Positions 29,301-36,621 of a DNA stretch of 64,000 nucleotides are shown here, piece by piece. The number at the start of each line of letters is the position of its first letter. The first letter of the stretch is position 1. The stretch comes from Alphaproteobacteria bacterium (GTDB lineage Bacteria > Pseudomonadota > Alphaproteobacteria > SMXP01). The translations under genes and the position numbers were made by a program. The notes below the pieces were generated by a model. The model was not told the origin of the DNA. It did no database searches and saw only the letters and a list, made by a program, of their open reading frames with translations. The DNA lies in assembly GCA_028280675.1 (NCBI GenBank), contig JANQLI010000129.1, forward strand, positions 1 through 64,000, written 5' to 3'.

Positions 29301-31267
29301 GCAGCATGTCCGTGCCAAATCGCCTCAAACGCCTCTTCTAAATTTTCGGCCACTTGGCCAAAGACAAGCTCCAGCTCGCTTGGCTGCTCCATATAGAAAT
29401 CATGGACCCAAAATGTCCCGTCAGCGCGATGGACTGGATTCCCAGCCTCAGTAATCACTTTCAGCCCCATATTCTCAAGGATCGGCAAGACGTCACTTAA
29501 GGGGATGGTTTCGCTTGCCCGGTAAAGCTTAAGGCGCAACGAATGCGCAGGGTCGCCTGCACGTTGATAACAGCGCAAAGCGATAGCAGGGGGCGCGCTT
29601 AACGGCTCTAACTTTTCAATATCGTAACACGCGTCTTTGGCTGTGTTGATTTCGCGATAGCCTGCTGAGAATGCATCGCCATAGCGCGCAACGAGGGGAC
29701 GGCTATTTTCTTCGCCATAAATTTCATTTAATTCACGTGCGAGCGCATCGCGAAAATTTTGCGTCACTGCGACAATGGTTTTCTCAACATCATCCGGATC
29801 AGGATAATCGAACGCCTCTTCAGAGTTACGCCCAATAATGAAATGAATACGCGCTAATGGCGTATCATTGAACTGCGGGTAAAATGCCGAAAGACGCCCT
29901 TGATATGCGTTCACCAACGTCTCTGCAACCTGATGGCGCGTCCGTGAATCATAACGGTCACGGGGAATATATACGAGCGCAGAGACATAACGGTCATAGC
30001 GATCGCGCCGCACGAAAAGACGCGTGCGCGGACGTTCATGCAAATCCAAAATGCCAAGAGAAATACGTAAGAGCTCGTCTTCGCTGGTTTGGAATAATTC
30101 GTCGCGTGGATAGGTTTCCAGAATATTGGTCAACGCTTTCTTGTTGAAACTTAATGACATAAATCCAGCGCGTTCAATAACGCGTTCGACTTTCCGCGAC
30201 AGAAGTGGAATACGTGAAATGGATCGGTTGTATGCTTCAGACGTGAACAGACCGATGAAGCGATACTCACCTGTCAGTGTCCCTTGCGCATCAAACAGTT
30301 TCACGCCGATATAATCCATATAAACCCGGCGGTGCACTTCGGAGCGCACATTTGCTTTGGTGATAATAATCGGCGAAGGCAACATAAGAAACTCGCGCAC
30401 TTCGGATGTAAAGTAGACGAGCTTGTCTCCGCGCCGCAACATACGCGCACTTGGATCACGTAAAATCCCTAGGCCCGTTTCATCAAGAGGCTCAAGCGTG
30501 CCGGTCTCTGGCTCACCCTCAAAACGATAGACACGTGATCCCAGCAGAGCAAAATGATCATCGCGCAGCCATGATAAAAAAGCCTGACACTCTGCCGCCT
30601 CTTCAGGATCAATCGTGCCTGACATATCCTGAAGACCTTCAATCGCTTCATTTAAGCGATCCAACATAGGTTCGTAGTCAGCGATGACAATGCGAACTTC
30701 ATTGACAATCGTATTTAAACGATTTTGCAAAGACGTCAGACGGCGCTCATCTGAATGGTAATTAAACTCGATATGGATAACGGACTCGCGATGCGCGCCA
30801 TTGGACAGGTCCTCCACTCCCGAAGCAAAATCTAAACACCGCCCTGCGGCATCGCGCTCCACATTGGTGATTGGATGAAGCACACTGCGCAGCTCAACCC
30901 CTTGCGCTGTCAGCTCCCCCAATATCGAGTCAACGAGGAAGGGCATATCCGCCGCAACGATCTCAAGAATCGTATGTGGACTTTCCCAACCATGCTCAGC
31001 CATATTTGGATTGAACACCCGCAACAAGACATCGTTGGGCGCGCGGCATGCGGAGAAACGCCAAAACGATAACGCGGCGTGAAAAAGCTGGCTGCTGTCA
31101 TATATGTCCAATTCATCTGGCAGGGCGTCATCGAACAAAGCCTGTATAAAGGCAGAGAAACCTGTATATGAGATGTGATCAGAGTCTGCTGGCGTGCTCT
31201 GCCCCTGAGTATCCGACGCCAATGACACAATCTCGGCTATTCTATCGGCTTTATCCTGTCGGTACAT
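26366..31267 (-). CDS. gdhB: NAD-specific glutamate dehydrogenase (large, GDH-180 type)
   Basis: The 1633-aa protein is of the large NAD-dependent glutamate dehydrogenase class that converts glutamate to 2-oxoglutarate and ammonia. The long N-terminal regulatory part has ACT-like segments. The catalytic domain contains the signature GGLRWSDRREDFRTEILGL, KNAVIVPVGAKGGFV and, further on, GVGDMSGDVFGNGML. The C-terminal helical part is also complete, and no frameshift is seen. The start is the ATG at 31267, one codon after an in-frame GTG. The name gdhB follows usage in some species only. Confidence 0.95.
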   Translation of the reverse strand: MYRQDKADRIAEIVSLASDTQGQSTPADSDHISYTGFSAFIQALFDDALPDELDIYDSSQLFHAALSFWRFSACRAPNDVLLRVFNPNMAEHGWESPHTILEIVAADMPFLVDSILGELTAQGVELRSVLHPITNVERDAAGRCLDFASGVEDLSNGAHRESVIHIEFNYHSDERRLTSLQNRLNTIVNEVRIVIADYEPMLDRLNEAIEGLQDMSGTIDPEEAAECQAFLSWLRDDHFALLGSRVYRFEGEPETGTLEPLDETGLGILRDPSARMLRRGDKLVYFTSEVREFLMLPSPIIITKANVRSEVHRRVYMDYIGVKLFDAQGTLTGEYRFIGLFTSEAYNRSISRIPLLSRKVERVIERAGFMSLSFNKKALTNILETYPRDELFQTSEDELLRISLGILDLHERPRTRLFVRRDRYDRYVSALVYIPRDRYDSRTRHQVAETLVNAYQGRLSAFYPQFNDTPLARIHFIIGRNSEEAFDYPDPDDVEKTIVAVTQNFRDALARELNEIYGEENSRPLVARYGDAFSAGYREINTAKDACYDIEKLEPLSAPPAIALRCYQRAGDPAHSLRLKLYRASETIPLSDVLPILENMGLKVITEAGNPVHRADGTFWVHDFYMEQPSELELVFGQVAENLEEAFEAIWHGHAANDPFNRLCVEQGISWRYVALLRGFAHYWRQTGRTLSIAYMQETLANHPIVTKLLVTAFALKFDPALALSKQDREQQFEDHRAQIISALDDVRSLDEDRIIRQFLALISALWRTNFYQVNQAGETKSYISFKISSRDLEDLPLPKPLTEIFVYSPRVEGVHLRWGFVARGGLRWSDRREDFRTEILGLAKAQQVKNAVIVPVGAKGGFVPQNLPEGGSREDIQQEGIVCYRIFISGLLDLADNIVDGDVVKPDGVVVHDGNDPYLVVAADKGTATFSDIANDISHAYGFWLGDAFASGGSQGYDHKGMGITARGAWEAVKRHFREMGTDIQTQPFTAVGVGDMSGDVFGNGMLLSEQTRLIAAFDHRDIFIDPNPDAAVSFAERKRLFSLPRSSWESYDQNLISDGGGVYSRSLKAIDLSPEAKEVLNITGDKLTPDDVMQAILRAPADLLWFGGIGTYIKAASQRHSEAGDKANDSLRINADEVNVKVIGEGANLGVTQAGRIAFAQKGGRINTDAVDNAAGVDCSDHEVNIKILVDRVLSEGHLSTDERNVLLSDMTDEVADLVLANNYAQTLALSLSEHTAPARLDAHQRFMHALESKGRLDRDVEGLPSDDQINDLSLENRGLTRPELAVVMAYAKIALFDALIESDVPDEPYLTQALFDYLPQRLVAHYRETAEQHQLRREIIATVLGGDIINMGGMSFVHRLVENSGADAALVARTFIAAKESFGLSDLWQEVHQLDNRIESDVQLSLYGAIRQFLMQRTLWFLRYRVADGDGVALPLEETIQAYQTGINDVASTMPDCLAPQMLLHMNTVQDTYLHAGVPEDLARAISMLEPMSAACDIIDVLKSMDVDMALASALYFRIGDYLGIDGLREQATQLHLSEHWERLAVRRTIDDLNQQQRQLLQIVLADMTADDNAETILQAWLGRHQAAAERTKVMIAEMESGGALSVAKLSLAASQVRELATMAGARLSV

Positions 31268-31415
31268 CACCCAGCGCCCCCCAACCCATGTTCATCAGCG
31301 TGGTTGTCAAAACAGGAAGATGTCCTGCCTAACAAGGCCACGCTAGCCCTATCACAAAAGCCAAGTCTAGCGGGATTTTGTTAAGATTAATGAAATTTTA
31401 GTCATGACACATGTC

Positions 31416-32036
31416 TCAGGACTCCGCGTCTTTTGGCCCTGTATAGCGATAATGGCCTGTAATCGGGAAATCGAAGAGACGGTCCTCCTGTTTGGGACCT
31501 TGGCCGATATTATGGATAATGAGCGGCCGTGCACCATCCTCTGAGCGGGCCTGGGCGACAATGCCAATATGGGGGAGATGAGGCGGCACAGTCCATGTCA
31601 CCAAATCACCAGGCAAATAGTTGGCGGGGTTTTGTGACACAGTAAGGCTTTCGCCATGACGCCGGAAAAAGGTCTGCAAATTGGGCACACGGCGGTGATC
31701 AATATTTGGATCCGGTTTGGTCAGGCCCCAGTGCGCCGGATAGGATGAAAACTGTGCTGTCATATCTTCATGGATAAGCTGTTGCAGATCAATGCCCAGG
31801 CTGCGATAGGATCGAATAATAACGTCCGTACACACACCTTTTCCCGGATCCACATCGCCGCCCGGATAAGCCATCGCAACATAAGCAGGGTCATATGTCA
31901 CCTGATGCTTTGTGCGATCCAAAGCAGCTTTGGCAATGTCGACTCCCGTTGCAGCATGGGCAAATCCACTGAGCGTCAGCCCCACAATCACCATAAAAAC
32001 CGACACGCCGCAGAGCCATAACATACGCAAAGACAT
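31416..32036 (-). CDS. DUF1287 family exported protein
   Basis: The protein has a cleavable signal peptide (MSLRMLWLCGVSVFMVIVG ending near FAHA) and then the DUF1287 domain: YDPAYVAMAYPGGDVDPGKG, VCTDVIIRSYRSLGIDLQ with a conserved Cys, and LPGDLVTWTVPPHLPHIGIV with a conserved His. The Cys/His pattern resembles NlpC/P60-like peptidases, so a cell-wall-related hydrolase is plausible but not shown. The ATG at 32036 has GAGGATG upstream; in-frame starts further out (32045, 32114) are less likely. Confidence 0.82.
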   Translation of the reverse strand: MSLRMLWLCGVSVFMVIVGLTLSGFAHAATGVDIAKAALDRTKHQVTYDPAYVAMAYPGGDVDPGKGVCTDVIIRSYRSLGIDLQQLIHEDMTAQFSSYPAHWGLTKPDPNIDHRRVPNLQTFFRRHGESLTVSQNPANYLPGDLVTWTVPPHLPHIGIVAQARSEDGARPLIIHNIGQGPKQEDRLFDFPITGHYRYTGPKDAES

Positions 32037-32161
32037 GATCTTCATCCTCACATCGTCACTATGAGGATCATTCAAGTCTGCAAATATGGTCATAGAACGT
32101 CGTGGATTGGGCAATCTATAGGCAGGTCAGGAAAGTCAATTTCCCCTGAAAAAACAAAGCC

Positions 32162-32569
32162 CTAAGACGTTTTGCGCGGTGTCAGAGGCGCGGCCAGTTC
32201 GTTGAGAATAGGGCAATCGGGGCGATCATCACCGTGGCAATGCCGCACAAGATTAGCCAGTGTGTCGCGTAAATCCCGCAGCTCTGCAATTTTATGCTCA
32301 ATATCAGCGATCCGCGCTTCAGCAATCGCTTTTACATCGGCGCTCGCGCGCTGTTGATCTTCATAAAGAGACAAAAGATCACGGCAGACATCAATCGAAA
32401 ACCCAAGACCACGTGAGCGTTGGACGAATCGGAGTTTGTGAATATGCGCATCGCTATAATCGCGATACCCATTCGCCTTGCGATCCGCAACCACCAGCCC
32501 AATGTCTTCGTAATAGCGGATCGTTTTCTTTGGTAAGCCGGATTGCTCTGAGGCTTCACTGATATTCAT
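32162..32569 (-). CDS. cueR: MerR-family Cu(I)-responsive regulator, CueR-like
   Basis: The 135-aa protein has the MerR winged-helix domain at the N-terminus (MNISEASEQSGLPKKTIRYYEDIGLV), a long dimerisation helix, and a C-terminal metal-binding loop, CHGDDRPDCPIL, with the two cysteines spaced as in CueR. It would activate copper-efflux or oxidase genes when Cu(I) binds. The multicopper oxidase gene about 4 kb away is a likely target, although I could not find a convincing CueR palindrome in its upstream DNA. It is divergent from an MFS gene. Confidence 0.85.
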   Translation of the reverse strand: MNISEASEQSGLPKKTIRYYEDIGLVVADRKANGYRDYSDAHIHKLRFVQRSRGLGFSIDVCRDLLSLYEDQQRASADVKAIAEARIADIEHKIAELRDLRDTLANLVRHCHGDDRPDCPILNELAAPLTPRKTS

Positions 32570-32728
32570 AGGTGGCTCCTGGGTCTACGCCTGGCGGCGG
32601 TTCATCCGCATCATTATAACCGCGGTGCAGACGCTGCCAAACAGAATCGATAGGAAGGGCTCAGCTAGACAGGTCCGCATAAATCGTGCATGAAGGCGGT
32701 CAGGTTTGACTTGGAGGAAGGGCTGACA

Positions 32729-34057
32729 ATGAATCAAAAGCTGCAAGTGATCTGGCAATGGATTCGAGACTTGCCGCATAACATTCGGCATTTGTTTTTC
32801 GGATGGTGGGTACTTGCCGGTGTATTTATTGTCTATGCAGCCTCCAACGGAATCATTCTCAATACACTGCCACTGATTTACCCCGACTTGGTCAAAGAGT
32901 TTGGCTGGACCAATGAACAAGTCACACGACCTGCGACGCTTTTCCTCTTAATCACAGCAATATTGTCCCCCTTTGGTGGAACACTACTTGATCGCTGGCC
33001 ACCGAAGAAGCTTATGCTTATTGGGATTGGCATGATCCTTATCGCTCTTGCTTGCCTCCCAATCATTTCAACATTGAATCAGCTCACCGCCATTTATCTT
33101 ACTTTTTCCATTGGCCTTGCCTTAGGCGGTTTGATCGCCAGCATGGTGATCGTAACACGTTGGTTCGTCCGTTATCGTGGCCTCGCTGTCGGCTTGTTGC
33201 TGATGGCGTCAAGTTTTGGCGGCGCTATTTTCCCTTGGTTAGTTGGCGATACGCTTGTTGAATCTGGTTGGCGACAAGCCATGCTCTTACTTGCTGGCAT
33301 TGGCGGCGTGATGATGCTGGTGCCGCTTATTTTCCTTGTCCGTAATCAACCAAGCGATATGGGTTTAAATCCGGATGGAGACGATGTAAAAACTAACGCT
33401 GAACCTGTACCATCAGAATCTACTGCAGCGACAACCCATATTGGCCCAACACTGCAAGACGCATTTCGCTCACCCGCGTTCTACCTTCTCGCTTTTGCCA
33501 CTGGCACATTGTGGTTTTGCATTTTGGGTGTGTTGCAACATCAAGGTCTTTACCTTGGGCTAGACTTAAAAGTTGACCCTGCAGTTATTCCAGACGTGTT
33601 TATAGCGTTCTTTTGGGCAGCAGTTGTCGGCAAAGTGTTGTTTGGCTGGCTCAGTGATCATTTTGACAAACTCCTGATCATGCTTGCGGCTGTTGGCAAT
33701 CTGATCCTTGGACTCATTGTCTTACGTCTAGTCGATGCTGATTCGCTTTTCTCCGTTTATCTCTATGCCATTATCTATGGTGTTGGCTATAGCGGCGCCT
33801 TTACAATGATCCAGCTTGCCATTGCCGAATTTTTCTCAGGGAGTTCCTATGGCAAAATTTTAGGGACCTTTACATTAGTTGATACATTGTCGGGATCACT
33901 TGGTGTATTCGTTCTGGGCACTATGCGTGACAGTATGGGTGATTACATTGCTGCCTTTAATTTGATGATTGCATTATGTGTCGTCGCCTTTTTATGCGTT
34001 ATAGTATTGATGCGGATGAATCATGGGCAAAACACTGAGCTAGCTGGCAACACATAG
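32729..34057 (+). CDS. MFS transporter, monocarboxylate/oxalate-formate type
   Basis: The 442-aa protein has 12 predicted membrane segments. It begins with FGWWVLAGVFIVYAASNGII and FGWTNEQVTRPATLFLL, as in the monocarboxylate/oxalate-formate antiporter group. The first loop carries FGGTLLDRWPPKKL, the MFS motif A region. GGAGG precedes the ATG at 32729. It is divergent from the CueR-like gene and is followed by a PQQ dehydrogenase, which could oxidise a related compound in the periplasm. Substrate unknown. Confidence 0.83.
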   Translation: MNQKLQVIWQWIRDLPHNIRHLFFGWWVLAGVFIVYAASNGIILNTLPLIYPDLVKEFGWTNEQVTRPATLFLLITAILSPFGGTLLDRWPPKKLMLIGIGMILIALACLPIISTLNQLTAIYLTFSIGLALGGLIASMVIVTRWFVRYRGLAVGLLLMASSFGGAIFPWLVGDTLVESGWRQAMLLLAGIGGVMMLVPLIFLVRNQPSDMGLNPDGDDVKTNAEPVPSESTAATTHIGPTLQDAFRSPAFYLLAFATGTLWFCILGVLQHQGLYLGLDLKVDPAVIPDVFIAFFWAAVVGKVLFGWLSDHFDKLLIMLAAVGNLILGLIVLRLVDADSLFSVYLYAIIYGVGYSGAFTMIQLAIAEFFSGSSYGKILGTFTLVDTLSGSLGVFVLGTMRDSMGDYIAAFNLMIALCVVAFLCVIVLMRMNHGQNTELAGNT

Positions 34058-34103
34058 CACCTGTTGGTCAGGATACTAGAGCACGATTACTTTACGCGCG
34101 CTG

Positions 34104-34136
34104 ACCCTCTAAACTTAGCTTTATAGGTAAGAGGGT
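34104..34136 (+). promoter_or_regulatory. Hairpin overlapping the ribosome-binding site of the PQQ dehydrogenase gene
   Basis: ACCCTCT (34104-34110) pairs perfectly with AGAGGGT (34130-34136) across 19 bases. The right arm contains GAGGG, the Shine-Dalgarno sequence eight bases before the ATG. In RNA it could hide the ribosome-binding site; in DNA it could be an operator. Confidence 0.3.
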
Positions 34137-34143
34137 TATTGTT

Positions 34144-36108
34144 ATGCGTGTTCTCTGTTTTATTGCGATTGGCCTGTGGACGACTGCAGGTGTAGCTCAA
34201 GAGTGGTCTGTGTGGGGTGGTGATCCAGGCGGCGCACGTTATTCAGCCTTGAATCAGATCAACGTCGATACCATTGATGATCTTGAGATTGCCTGGCAAG
34301 TGCAAACAGGCGCTGTAGAAAAATATCCTGAGATCGCGAATCTGTTTGCAGGCTTTCAAGTCAATCCGATTTTGCTGCCCGAAAATGCCGGGCGTCACCT
34401 CATCCTCTGCACACCCTTCCATGACATTATCGCCCTTGATCCGGAAACCGGAGAGGAGCGGTGGCGCTATGAACCGGATGTGCATATGGGCGGCTATGCC
34501 TCTGACGATGATCCGGAAGGCAAAAAAAGTTTGCCCTTTAAAAAATGCCGCGGTGTTTCGCTCTGGCAAGACAGTAACGACCCATCCGGTTTTTGCGCGT
34601 CACGTATTCTTACCGGGACAACGGACCTTCGTCTTATTGCCTTAGACGCCCGCAGTGGGCAGCCATGTCCCGATTTCGGCGCCAACGGGGAAAAAGACGT
34701 CAATGACATCTACCTTACGAAGAAACCAGCCTGGCGCAATGAGGTGCAGTTTTATTCACCGCCTGTAATTATTGGTGATCTGATGGTGATTGGCACATCA
34801 GTGCGCGATAATCACCGCATTGACGCGCCATCCGGTGCTATCCGCGCTTTTAATGTTCGCACAGGTGAGATGGCGTGGGAGTGGGACCCTATTCCGCGCG
34901 ATGCCAGCGATCCTGAATATGTTAATTGGGACCCCAAAGCCGCCGCAACAACAGGAGGCGGCAATGTCTGGTCGATGATGAGCGTCGATGCAGAGCGCGA
35001 TCTCATCTTTCTCCCCACCACAGGCCCCTCGGTTGATTTTTACGGCGGCAATCGCCCAGGCGATAACCGTTACGCTGATTCTATCGTCGCCTTGCGCGGC
35101 TCGACCGGTGAGCTGGTCTGGCATTTCCAGACCATTCATCATGATGTGTGGGATTATGACAATGCGGCGCAGCCCGTTCTGGTCGATCTGGTGAAAGACG
35201 GCAAACCGTTTCCAGCGGTGATCCAAGCCACCAAAACCAGCATGATTTATATTTTTCACCGCGAAACCGGAGAGCCTTATTTCAAGATCGAAGAACGCCC
35301 AGTGCCAACCGATGGGGTGATGGGCGAGCACCTCTCGCCGACACAGCCTTTCCCGGTCGCCCCGCCGCCGCTCTCACCCCATAACTTTACCTTTGAGGAT
35401 GAGTGGTGGCTGAATTTTGGAGCGTGTGCGGACAAATACAAAGATGCCCGTGTCGGCCCGATTTTCACCCCGCCATCAGAAGAAGGTACACTTGTCGTGC
35501 CGGCCACAGCAGGCGGTGTGAATTGGGGCAGTGTCGCTATTCACAAACCAAGCAACACGCTGATTACCAATGTATTGAACCTGTTGCATTTTGTGCAATT
35601 GATCCCGAATGACAAAGTCAATCCGGATGAATTAAGCGGAGAAACCATGGGCGCCCCACGGCCACTCATCGGCACGCCTTATCATCTTAAACAAGGGCCA
35701 GCGATGTCGCCGCGTTTTACACCCTGTAATGCGCCACCCTTTGCCAAGCTCGTTGCGGTTGATCTCAATGACGGCACTATCAAATGGGATGTGCCCTTAG
35801 GAACGATTGAAAAAGTTGCTCCCATACCCCTGCCAATCCGGTGGGGCGCGCCGAGCTTTTCGGGTGGCATCGTCACAGGTGGAAACCTCATATTTATCGG
35901 CGCAACGGCAGACGATCGTTTCCGCGCGTTTAATATTGAAAATGGTGAAGAAATTTGGTCGCAGAAAATGCCAAAGGGCTCATTCGCGCACCCTATGACT
36001 TATAAAATCAACGGGCGGCAATATGTCGTCGTGGTGTCCGGCGGACACCCCTTTGTTGACCAAGATCCTGGGGATTTCGTGACGGCTTTTGCTCTGCCGC
36101 AAGATTAA
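34144..36108 (+). CDS. Periplasmic PQQ-dependent dehydrogenase
   Basis: The 654-aa protein has a signal peptide (MRVLCFIAIGLWTTAGVAQ) and an eight-bladed quinoprotein propeller. Seen are GGDPGGARYSALNQIN, the glucose-dehydrogenase-like block GELVWHFQTIHHDVWDYDN, and repeated W-motifs such as ALDPETGEERWRYEPD and AFNIENGEEIWSQKMP. It lacks the N-terminal membrane domain of classical Gcd, so it is a soluble periplasmic form. It would oxidise an alcohol or sugar and pass electrons to the respiratory chain. No PQQ biosynthesis or cytochrome gene is in the window. An RBS-overlapping hairpin lies just upstream. Confidence 0.9.
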   Translation: MRVLCFIAIGLWTTAGVAQEWSVWGGDPGGARYSALNQINVDTIDDLEIAWQVQTGAVEKYPEIANLFAGFQVNPILLPENAGRHLILCTPFHDIIALDPETGEERWRYEPDVHMGGYASDDDPEGKKSLPFKKCRGVSLWQDSNDPSGFCASRILTGTTDLRLIALDARSGQPCPDFGANGEKDVNDIYLTKKPAWRNEVQFYSPPVIIGDLMVIGTSVRDNHRIDAPSGAIRAFNVRTGEMAWEWDPIPRDASDPEYVNWDPKAAATTGGGNVWSMMSVDAERDLIFLPTTGPSVDFYGGNRPGDNRYADSIVALRGSTGELVWHFQTIHHDVWDYDNAAQPVLVDLVKDGKPFPAVIQATKTSMIYIFHRETGEPYFKIEERPVPTDGVMGEHLSPTQPFPVAPPPLSPHNFTFEDEWWLNFGACADKYKDARVGPIFTPPSEEGTLVVPATAGGVNWGSVAIHKPSNTLITNVLNLLHFVQLIPNDKVNPDELSGETMGAPRPLIGTPYHLKQGPAMSPRFTPCNAPPFAKLVAVDLNDGTIKWDVPLGTIEKVAPIPLPIRWGAPSFSGGIVTGGNLIFIGATADDRFRAFNIENGEEIWSQKMPKGSFAHPMTYKINGRQYVVVVSGGHPFVDQDPGDFVTAFALPQD

Positions 36109-36192
36109 TTCAGGGCAGAATCCAGACGAAACAGGTAATTTTTGTATGATTCCAGCTTGCCATGATTTTTCAGCAGTCCTAAATTCACCGCT

Positions 36193-36543
36193 ATGAATAT
36201 GAGACGCGTCATACTCTCTGGCCTGTTTACGCTGATCCTTCTTATTGGGTCGGTGATAAATGTCGTTGCGGCCTATTGCCCGCACGCTGATACAGGTCCC
36301 CAGCCAATCAGCATCATCAATCACCATGCACACATGGACCATAAGGCGATGTCATCTGACAACGCGACCGCTCTTCCGGAGGTTTGCGATCTTGGTATGA
36401 CCTGCACCTACGTTATGTCCAGCATTCTTCAGCAACCAACGCATAATACAAAAGTGTCACAGACATCCGGTCTCGTTGCGGGTGAGCCTATCATTCCGCT
36501 TTCGACACTTGAAGAGCACATACCACCACCGCCGCGAGTCTAA
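36193..36543 (+). CDS. Small exported His/Met-rich protein
   Basis: The 116-aa protein has a hydrophobic N-terminal signal (ILSGLFTLILLIGSVINVVAA) and a mature part with a metal-binding look: AYCPHAD, then HHAHMDHKAMSS, and a Cys pair in VCDLGMTCTYV. The Pro-rich tail is IPPPPRV. It lies directly before the multicopper oxidase gene, so a copper-binding periplasmic role is likely by context. I know no exact family. Starts at codons 1 and 3 are both possible. Confidence 0.65.
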   Translation: MNMRRVILSGLFTLILLIGSVINVVAAYCPHADTGPQPISIINHHAHMDHKAMSSDNATALPEVCDLGMTCTYVMSSILQQPTHNTKVSQTSGLVAGEPIIPLSTLEEHIPPPPRV

Positions 36544-36621
36544 CTCCACACGATAAACGCATTCGTCTTTTTATCTTAACGCCACCCCTTGCACGGATGG
36601 CGCACCTTGTGGAGTCTCGAC

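Noticed and set aside
26366..31267. Possible frameshift in the very long NAD-GDH gene
   Set aside because: The frame is open over its full length and the size matches the GDH-180 class.
36109..36192. CueR operator upstream of the copper genes
   Set aside because: I looked for the ACCTTCC-type dyad with a 19-base promoter spacer and did not find a convincing match.
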